Shown here in pieces: positions 1 to 6,800 of a DNA stretch of 11,982 nucleotides (its first letter is position 1; the number at the start of each line of letters is the position of its first letter). The stretch is from an uncultured Clostridia bacterium (lineage in GTDB: Bacteria > Bacillota > Clostridia > Christensenellales > Aristaeellaceae). The notes below the pieces were generated by a model, which was not told the DNA's origin, made no database searches, and worked only from the letters and a program-made list of their open reading frames with translations. The position numbers and the translations under genes were made by a program. The stretch lies in NCBI GenBank assembly GCA_946615785.1, contig CAMOIA010000018.1, forward strand, positions 1-11,982. Direction: 5' to 3'.

Positions 1-51
1 GTGCGCTATGAAACGTACGAAGGCTATCTGATGACGTATTTCCTGAAATAA
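1..51 (+). CDS. C-terminal end of an unrecognised upstream gene (partial)
   Basis: The first frame is open from the window edge and stops with TAA at 49-51, giving 16 visible residues that end YLMTYFLK. The stretch is too short to assign a family. It is taken as the end of a real gene because recD2 follows 46 bp later in the same direction, but chance cannot be excluded. In many Clostridia metK precedes recD2, yet these residues do not look like a MetK C-terminus. Confidence 0.4.
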   Translation: MRYETYEGYLMTYFLK

Positions 52-97
52 CCCTGGAATTGCCGAAAAATGCGGCACTTTCCCAGCCGAGGCGTGT

Positions 98-2341
98 ATG
101 ACAGAAACCTTCCCCGGGGCCCAGCAGGGCCGCGCAGGCGAAAATGTGATCGATACGGTGATCAAAGGTACCGTATACCGCAGCGAAGAAAGCGGATATA
201 CGGTGCTTGAAACGGCGGTCGGGAAGAAACAGGTGACCGTTGTGGGCGTGCTCCCCGCTTTTGCGGCGGGGGAGCGCGTCCGCTTTTTTGGCGCCTGGAC
301 CCAGCATCCGCAGTACGGTCCGCAGTGGCGCGCGACACAGTGCGAAGTGGAGCCGCCAAACAGCCTGAAAGGCATCGAAAGCTTTCTCTCTTCAGGGCTG
401 ATCCGCGGGATGGGGCCGGACACGGCCAGGCGGGTGATGGCGCACTTCGGAAAGCAGGCGATGGACATTCTGGCCGCAAGCCCGGAGCGGCTGGCGGAGG
501 TAAAGGGGATCGGGCCGAAAAAGGCCAGGATGATCGGCGACAGCTTCCGGGAAAAATACAGCATGCGCAGGGCCATGGTGTTCCTGGGCGGGTACGGCAT
601 TCCGCCGAAGCTGTCCATCCGCATCGCCAAACGCTACGGCGAGCGGGTGGAGGAGGTCCTGAAGGAAAATCCCTATCGCCTTGTGGACGACGTCGAGGGG
701 ATCGGTTTTCTGACGGCGGACAGAATTGCCGTCGCGCTCGGCCTTTCCCCGGAAAGCCCCTACCGCAGCGAAGCGGCGCTGAAATATGTTTTGCAGGAGG
801 CGGCTCTGAGCGGGGGGCATACGTATCTTCCGGAGGAGATGCTGCTGCGGGAAGCGTCTTCGCTTCTGCGGTGCGCCAGGGAACCGGTGGAGGCGGCGCT
901 CAAAAACCTCATATTGAACCGGGAAATCGTCGTGAACGATTTTTCGTCCGGCCGCGGCTGCATGCTGGAAAGGTTTTACCACGCGGAAAAAGAGGTGGCC
1001 GTCCGCCTTTCCCAGCTCATGCGCCATTCGCGCGGCATGGAAGCGCACATGGGCGCCGCGGCGGCAAAAAAGCTGGAGAAGATCGCGGGGGAAAGGGGAC
1101 TTACGCTTTCTCCCCGTCAGCAGGAAGCAGTGCTGTCTGCCGTCACACACGGGGTCATGGTGATCACGGGCGGGCCCGGCACGGGCAAAACCACGATTAT
1201 CCGCTGCATTCTGTCGCTTCTGGGGCCGGGCGTGATGCTCGCGGCCCCGACAGGGCGCGCGGCCAAGCGCATGAGCGAGGCCTGCGGCCGGGAAGCCAGG
1301 ACGCTGCACCGTCTGCTGGAATACGGCGGCGACGAGGGCGTTTTCCAGCGCAACGAAGAAAACCCGCTGGAGGGCGATTCGGTGATCGTGGACGAAATGT
1401 CCATGGTGGACGTGTTTCTGATGCGCAGTCTTCTGCGGGCGCTGAAAACAGGCACGCGGCTCATCATGGTGGGGGACGCGGATCAATTGCCCTCCGTCGG
1501 TGCGGGCAACGTGCTTTCGGACGTGCTTCAAAGCGGCGTCATCCCCTCCGTGCGGCTGACGGAAGTGTTCCGCCAGGCGGAGGAAAGCATGATCGTGCGA
1601 AACGCGCACGCCATCAACCAGGGCCGGATGCCCGTCTGGAACGGGCGCGGGACGGATTTCTTCTTCGAGCGGAAGCAGACGGCGGAGGAAGCGGCGGCGG
1701 CGGTCGTCGCGCTGTGCAGGGAACGGCTGCCGAAGTATCTGGCCAATGAAAACAGGCAGGATATCCAGGTGCTTTCGCCGTCGCGCAAGGGCGTTTGCGG
1801 AGTGGAAAACCTAAACCGCCTTCTGCAGGCGGCGCTGAACCCGCCCGCAAGGCACAAAAAGGAACTGCAGAGCGGCGAAACCGTGTTTCGGACCGGCGAT
1901 AAAGTCATGCACATCCGGAACGACTATTCCCTGGAGTGGCACTGCGACAGCAAGGGAACCTTCGGCGCCGGCGTTTTTAACGGCGATATGGGCGTGATCA
2001 CGGCGGTGGACCCGGAGGAGAAGACCGTCAGCGTCCTGTACGACGGAGACATTCAGGTGGAATACGACAGCGGCGTACTGGACGAACTGGATTTAAGCTA
2101 CTGCCTGTCGATTCACAAAAGCCAGGGGAGCGAGTTTTCCTGCGTGGTCATGCCCTGTGTCGGCGGCCCGCCGATGCTGCTGACCCGGAACCTGTTTTAT
2201 ACGGCGCTTACCCGCGCAAGGCGGCTCGTGGTGCTGGTTGGCAGGGAAAGCTGCGTCGAGCAGATGGTGAACAACAACGAGGAACGCAGGCGCTATACAT
2301 CCCTGCTCAAGCGCCTTGCGGAAACGGCGGAGGACGTGTGA
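98..2341 (+). CDS. recD2: RecD2-type ATP-dependent 5'-3' DNA helicase (RecD-like, YrrC family)
   Basis: A 747-residue superfamily 1B helicase that unwinds DNA 5'-3' using ATP; RecD2 proteins work in genome maintenance without RecB or RecC. The N-terminal ~90 residues match the OB-like RecD2 start (GTVYRSEESGYTVL). Helix-hairpin-helix segments follow at about 101-110, 135-146 and 199-210 (GMGPDTA, GIGPKKA, GIGFLTA). The motor core carries Walker A GGPGTGKTT (358-366, Lys364), Walker B DEMSM (432-436), GDADQLP (459-465), the UvrD_C_2-type SIHKSQGSEF (671-680) and the final YTALTRARR (701-709, arginine finger Arg706). Length is normal for RecD2. The ATG at 98 follows a modest GAGG at 89-92 and fits the family N-terminus. 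The stop overlaps the comF start. All catalytic motifs are present, so it should be active. Confidence 0.96.
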   Translation: MTETFPGAQQGRAGENVIDTVIKGTVYRSEESGYTVLETAVGKKQVTVVGVLPAFAAGERVRFFGAWTQHPQYGPQWRATQCEVEPPNSLKGIESFLSSGLIRGMGPDTARRVMAHFGKQAMDILAASPERLAEVKGIGPKKARMIGDSFREKYSMRRAMVFLGGYGIPPKLSIRIAKRYGERVEEVLKENPYRLVDDVEGIGFLTADRIAVALGLSPESPYRSEAALKYVLQEAALSGGHTYLPEEMLLREASSLLRCAREPVEAALKNLILNREIVVNDFSSGRGCMLERFYHAEKEVAVRLSQLMRHSRGMEAHMGAAAAKKLEKIAGERGLTLSPRQQEAVLSAVTHGVMVITGGPGTGKTTIIRCILSLLGPGVMLAAPTGRAAKRMSEACGREARTLHRLLEYGGDEGVFQRNEENPLEGDSVIVDEMSMVDVFLMRSLLRALKTGTRLIMVGDADQLPSVGAGNVLSDVLQSGVIPSVRLTEVFRQAEESMIVRNAHAINQGRMPVWNGRGTDFFFERKQTAEEAAAAVVALCRERLPKYLANENRQDIQVLSPSRKGVCGVENLNRLLQAALNPPARHKKELQSGETVFRTGDKVMHIRNDYSLEWHCDSKGTFGAGVFNGDMGVITAVDPEEKTVSVLYDGDIQVEYDSGVLDELDLSYCLSIHKSQGSEFSCVVMPCVGGPPMLLTRNLFYTALTRARRLVVLVGRESCVEQMVNNNEERRRYTSLLKRLAETAEDV

Positions 2342-3105
2342 TGGAAAAGCGCAAGGGTCTTCGGCGCATCCTGGAAGCGCTGGCAGACCTCGTCTGGCCG
2401 AAGGGCTCCCATTGCCTTGTCTGCGGCGATCCGCGCCGTGCGTCGGCAGAAAGCGGCCTGTGCCCGTCCTGCGAGGCCGCGCTGATGGCGGAACGGGTGC
2501 CCGCTTCGGCCTGCCACAGGTGTCTTTCCAATACATATCATTCCAAAGGCTGTCCTTTCTGTGCCGCGGGAGGGCTGAAGGGGATCGACCAGGCGTTCGC
2601 GCCGTTCCGGTACCGGCCGAACTCAAGGCAGCTGGTGATTTCGGTGAAATTCCGTTCGAACGACGAAGCCGTTCCCTATCTTGCCAGATGGATGGCGCAG
2701 AGCCTCTGGGACAGGGATTTTGACCTGATCATTCCCGTTCCGCTGCATCAAAAAAGGCTGAAGGAGCGCGGCGTCAACCAGGCGGCGGTGCTGTCGAAAG
2801 CGGTGTCCGCGCTGACGGGCATTCCCTGTGCGGATGATCTGCTGATCCGCGTCCGCGAGACGCGCCCGCAGGCGGGGCTTGACAGGCAAAAACGCGCCGG
2901 CAATGTGCGCGGCGCGTTTGAGGCGGTGCCAGGCGGAGCGTTAAAAGGAAAACGGGTGCTGATCGTGGACGACGTGCGCACAACCGGCGCGACCGCGTCT
3001 GCGTGCGCCAAAGCGCTTCGGGACGCGGGCTGCGAAAAGGTGTGCCTGCTCACGGCGTGCTGCACGAGCGGGAGCCGCGGCAGGCGTTTTCGTCAGTCGA
3101 AATGA
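2341..3105 (+). CDS. comF: ComF family protein (zinc-finger phosphoribosyltransferase-like)
   Basis: A 254-residue ComF/GntX-type protein. The N-terminus holds four CxxC pairs (Cys25/28, 41/44, 58/61, 71/74), which probably bind zinc. The C-terminal half is a type I phosphoribosyltransferase fold with the PRPP-loop motif VLIVDDVRTTGAT (206-218). In naturally competent bacteria ComF supports uptake and processing of single-stranded DNA; here the role is inferred from family only. The ATG at 2341 shares its A with the recD2 stop (TGATG). GGAGGA at 2329-2334 lies 6 bases upstream, so this ATG is preferred over the GTG at 2338. The overlap implies translational coupling with recD2. The last 13 bases overlap the end of msrA on the opposite strand. 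No comFA, comEC or comG genes are in the window, so competence itself is not shown. Confidence 0.9.
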   Translation: MEKRKGLRRILEALADLVWPKGSHCLVCGDPRRASAESGLCPSCEAALMAERVPASACHRCLSNTYHSKGCPFCAAGGLKGIDQAFAPFRYRPNSRQLVISVKFRSNDEAVPYLARWMAQSLWDRDFDLIIPVPLHQKRLKERGVNQAAVLSKAVSALTGIPCADDLLIRVRETRPQAGLDRQKRAGNVRGAFEAVPGGALKGKRVLIVDDVRTTGATASACAKALRDAGCEKVCLLTACCTSGSRGRRFRQSK

Positions 3106-3575
3106 ATGTGACAGTACCCGTCCGGGTGCTTTTCAAGGTATTTCTGGTGTTCTTCCTCGGCGTCATAGAAGCAGCGCAGCGGCTGGGCCTCCACGGCGAG
3201 CGGCTGCGCGTATTGGGTTTGGAGGCGCTGCAGGGCGGAAAGAACGGTTTCCCGGTCACCCTCATCCGTCCAGTAAATGCCGGTGCGGTACTGGTCGCCG
3301 ACATCCTCGCCCTGGCGGTTGACGCTGACGGGGTCGATGACGGCGAAGTATTTTTGCAGGAGCGTATCCAGGGGCAGAAGTTCCGGGCGGTAGCGGATCA
3401 TCACGCTTTCCGCGTGCCCTGTTTCATGACGCTTGACCTGCGCGTACACGGGGTTCGGGGTATGGCCGTTTGCGTAGCCGACCGTCGTTTCCACGACGCC
3501 GGGAATCAGGTCGAAATACTTCTGGCAGCCCCAGAAACAGCCGCCTGCAAGGCAGATGGTTTTCTCTGTTTGCAT
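3093..3575 (-). CDS. msrA: Peptide-methionine (S)-S-oxide reductase MsrA
   Basis: A 160-residue MsrA that reduces methionine-S-sulfoxide in proteins back to methionine. The active-site motif is GCFWGCQ with catalytic Cys13; family blocks TGHAESV and the NRQGEDVGDQYRTGIYW stretch follow, and the protein ends HIHFD. Two features stand out: Gln replaces the common Glu after GCFWGx, and Cys17 lies four residues after the catalytic Cys. Other Cys residues (8, one in LRCFYD, and 155 near the C-terminus) could act as resolving residues. The start is set at 3575 because a strong AGGGAGGT-type site (complement of 3582-3589) sits 7 bases upstream. An in-frame extension to 3686 lacks such a site and adds non-family residues. 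The gene is divergent from the surface-protein gene and convergent with comF. Confidence 0.95.
   Translation of the reverse strand: MQTEKTICLAGGCFWGCQKYFDLIPGVVETTVGYANGHTPNPVYAQVKRHETGHAESVMIRYRPELLPLDTLLQKYFAVIDPVSVNRQGEDVGDQYRTGIYWTDEGDRETVLSALQRLQTQYAQPLAVEAQPLRCFYDAEEEHQKYLEKHPDGYCHIHFD
3114..3133 (+). terminator. Candidate terminator of recD2-comF
   Basis: Nine bases after the comF stop, GTACCC (3114-3119) can pair with GGGTGC (3124-3129) around a GTCC loop, with one G-T wobble, and TTTT follows at 3130-3133. The stem is short and lies antisense inside the msrA 3' coding end, so this is only a weak candidate. No better terminator for comF is visible. Confidence 0.3.
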
Positions 3576-3613
3576 GTAAAGACCTCCCTTCAGAATCGCT
3601 GAAACCACAACAG

Positions 3614-3642
3614 ATTGTACAATGAAAAGCGGAAATACGCAA
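3614..3642 (-). promoter_or_regulatory. Probable msrA promoter
   Basis: Read on the minus strand, TTGCGT (3642-3637) and TACAAT (3619-3614) are separated by 17 bp. The -10 box matches sigma-A consensus at five of six positions, the -35 box at three of six. It lies about 40-65 bp upstream of the msrA start. An alternative pair, ATGACA...AATATT, lies further upstream in the same AT-rich block. Confidence 0.5.
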
Positions 3643-3644
3643 AT

Positions 3645-3681
3645 ATTAAGAATTGTTAATAATTTGTCATAGAATGTTAAT
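3645..3681. promoter_or_regulatory. Operator-like palindrome plus direct-repeat half in the divergent region
   Basis: ATTAAGAATTGTTAAT (3645-3660) is a 16-bp palindrome symmetric at all but one base pair position per half. Its right part recurs as AGAATTGTTAAT (3649-3660) and AGAATGTTAAT (3671-3681), 21-22 bp apart, about two DNA turns. The elements sit just upstream of the msrA -35 box and 32 bp before the forward -35 box, where a regulator could affect both genes. No regulator gene is present here to assign. Confidence 0.4.
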
Positions 3682-3712
3682 CTCAAAATGCCATTTCGAC
3701 CCCCCAGTGAGT

Positions 3713-3741
3713 TTTACATCCCAGACGAAAAGTTGTAAAAT
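3713..3741 (+). promoter_or_regulatory. Probable promoter of the giant surface-protein gene
   Basis: TTTACA (3713-3718) and TAAAAT (3736-3741) are separated by 17 bp; each matches the sigma-A consensus at five of six positions. Transcription would start near 3748, leaving a 5' leader of about 127 nt. TGTAAT at 3745-3750 is a possible alternative -10. Confidence 0.55.
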
Positions 3742-3821
3742 GATTGTAATCTTGAATGGGGGTCTGTTTGCGTATGCATCCGTGAAGGACAGGCTTCCGT
3801 TCAGTGAGGTTGAAATTTCGA

Positions 3822-3870
3822 TTCCGGTTCGGCCGGGACTTCGTTTTAACAAATCTGTAACGAAGAGGTG
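3822..3870 (+). promoter_or_regulatory. Leader hairpins abutting the Shine-Dalgarno site of the surface-protein gene
   Basis: TTCCGG (3822-3827) can pair with CCGGGA (3833-3838), with one wobble. Immediately after, CTTCGTT (3839-3845) pairs perfectly with AACGAAG (3859-3865) across a 13-nt loop. The second stem's last bases are the first bases of the Shine-Dalgarno AGAGGTG (3864-3870), which precedes the ATG at 3875 by 4 nt. The stems could stack and partly mask the ribosome site. This is a structural reading only. Confidence 0.35.
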
Positions 3871-3874
3871 CGAC

Positions 3875-6800
3875 ATGAAGAAGCGTTTGATGAGAGCAGC
3901 ACTGTGGACGATCCTGCTGGTGATGAGCAGCCTGTGCCTTGCGCCTGCCGCCTTGGGGGAGGCAAGTCCAGGAAGCGGATTGGGTGTGTCTTACGACGCG
4001 GATTACCGCTCCATCCTTGGACCGGGACTGAATTATGCCATTACTGCGGAAACGCTTTCGCATACGGTTCCCCTTGGGGCCAACTTTGCGGCAGGCAGGT
4101 ATACCGTCAGCGGCGAAGCGCTTGAGGCGGGATCGTACAATCCGAACGAGCAGGCCGGCCAGATCGTTATCGCGGAAGCGGACAAGACCGAAGCTTCTGT
4201 CGTTCGGGTGGCAAACCTGCCCACGAACGCGCTTCTTTATGTGGATGAAGACGCGCTTTCAGACGGACTGCAGGTTGAGGATGAAAACAACGCTGCGGTG
4301 GTCGTGCCCTGGAACGGCACGGCACTGAAGGAAGCGACGGTCGCACCGGTTCTTTCTTATATGAAGCAGGCTTCCGCGCTCCTCGATCAGCCGCAGAACG
4401 TTCGGATTATAACGGGCGAAGCGGAAGACACCCTTGTGGTCGATCTGCTTTCCCTGCCGGAAAACGCGACTGTCTATCTTGACGCGGACGCGTATCTGCC
4501 CTGGCTTTCCCGCGATCTGGGCACGCTGATCTTAAAACGCGACACCCAGACGGCGGTGTTTAATTTCCGCAGCGCCGAGCCCGTTTCCCTCGGCGCGTTC
4601 CGCTGCCTTGTCAGGCAGGGAATGGACGGAGCGGAAATCATCGACACGGTCTGGCCGGAGGAAAACGGCGAAGAAAAGTGCGCTCTGCTGGACAGCATTG
4701 CGCGTTCGGTTGTCTTTAATTTCATCGCGCCGCAGGAAGTCAGGGCCGCGAACGTGGCCGGCATGATGCTTCTGCCGCTTCCTGAGAGCCGGATCGAAGT
4801 GACAGGCGCGTGCTGCGGCTGGATCGAAAGCTGCGGCGCCGTCAGCGTGACCGCGGGCGGGTTCTATAACGTTTATGCGGATCAGGCAAGCTTTGATACG
4901 GCGGTTCTTTACGCGCAAAAGACGGTAGACGGCGTCTGGCCGAAGATGGACGAGCGCTTCTGGTTCGCGCTTTCGGGCGACGCGCAGGGCCTTTACGAAA
5001 ACGACGGCGCTGCCGTGCTCTTCTATGCAGCCGGCCTGAAGGAAGGAACCAACGAATACACGATCCGCGAAAGTGAAAAGGCCGACGGCAACGATTATCT
5101 CTTTGGCCTTGACGAAAAGGTCTTTACCGCCAGGGTTACCGGCGTCGCGGTCGAAGGCAAGGATGTGATCGTGCCCGGCATTCCCGCTTATACAGATGGC
5201 GAGACAGCCGCACTGGCGCCGGCGTTTGACAACGCGCGCAAAACCGTGTCCGTAAGCCTGGAAGCGGTCAACCTTGTGGACGGAACCGAATTCCCCGGCA
5301 GGGACATCAACGGACATGAGATCGTCTTTACGCTGATCCTGGACGAGGAAGCGGACAACGACGCAAGCGGCTATGTATGGCCGGAAATCACCGAGCGGGC
5401 AAAGAGCGTCGGTAACGGGGAAACGGCCGTGTTCGGCGAAATCGCCTTCAAAAAGCCCGGCGTATACCGCTTTGGCATCACGCAGGCCCTCATCCGTGAC
5501 GAGGACCAGGTCCCGGGTCTGACCAGAAGCACGCAGAAGGTGATCGCCACCGTTACGGTCACCGAGGAAGCGGGCGAACTGACGGCCGCGGTTGCCTATG
5601 AAGGCGGCGAGGGTGAAAAGGGCAACACCTTTATCAACACCTACGGCCTTGGCGGTTTCAGCCTGACCAAAGCCATCAGCGGAAACGCCGCGGACAAGAA
5701 CGCGAAATACCGCTTCACCGTTACCCTTCTTGGCGACGGCGCGGAAAAAGTGAACACGGACAGCTTCAACGAGGGCGAAATCGCCTTCACAAACGGCGTT
5801 GCGGAATTTGAAATCGGCGACGGCGAAACCTATACAGCGACGCGCCTGCCTGCCGGCATGGTATACGTCATCACGGAAGAAGCCGCCAACAAAGACGGCT
5901 ACAAGACCATGATCACCGCGGAAAACGGCGTGGTCGACAACAAGGCCGGCACGGTGACCGGCGTGATCCTGCCCACCGTGATCGGCAATGTGGACGAAAA
6001 GAACGCCGTGACCTACATGAACCGCAAGCAGGAGTACGGCAGCCTGACCGTATACGCGGAGACACTGGGGAACGACGCGGATCCGGAAAAGGAATTCACC
6101 ATCACCGTGGAACTGACCGGGGAAGGCCATGAAACCATTTTCGGTGCGCACGGCGAGATGGTGTTCCGCGCGGGTACGGCGATGTTTACGCTGAAAAACG
6201 GCGAATCCATCACCTCCGTCGGACTGCCCTACGGGATGCCTTTCAAGGTAAAGCAGGAAAACGAAAACAGCGACGGTTATGTCACATACTACACCGGCGA
6301 AACCGGGAAGATTGATTCCAAGAAGCCGGCGGAGTGCACGGTGACGAACATCCGGGATCTTTTCGGCGGTCTTTTGATCAAAGCCGAAAGGCTTGGCAAC
6401 GACGCGCTTCGCAAGAGCTGGTTCGCCGTGAAGATCACCCTGAACGGGCCCGGTGCGGAAACTGTGAGCGGCATTCTGGGCGACGTCGAATTTGTTGACG
6501 GCGTATCCTATGGCCCGAAAGAGGGCAGGAATTTGGATCCGGATTATACCCGCACGGTAACGGATGCAAGCGGGAATGCGGTGAGAGTGATCCCGGACGG
6601 ATATGTCAAGGTGTATGCAGACGTTCCGCTGATCATCCGCGGACTGCCGAGCGGCATTGGATACACGGTCGAACAGGACGACTATTCCGCGGTGTACGAT
6701 TCCGTTACTTATACCGGCAAAGAGGGAACCATCGCGGGCTACGTCTATACCGCGGAGGTTGAAACCATTGCCGAAACCGATCCGGAAATTACGACCTGCG

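Noticed and set aside
61..81. TGCCG...CGGCA hairpin between the upstream gene stub and recD2
   Set aside because: Five-pair stem with no T run; too weak to call a terminator.
325..1749. A 474-codon open frame overlapping recD2 in another frame
   Set aside because: Gly/Arg/Ala-rich shadow without motifs; recD2 has all helicase motifs in its own frame over the same DNA.
3653..3874. Upstream extension of the surface-protein frame by 74 codons
   Set aside because: It would run through the likely promoter, has no ribosome site at its ATGs, and would bury the signal peptide; the ATG at 3875 has AGAGGTG and a direct signal sequence.
3935..3949. Possible lipobox around Cys21 of the surface protein (SSLCLAP)
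   Set aside because: The residues before Cys do not fit L-[AS]-[GA]-C and a normal signal peptidase I site follows at AALG.
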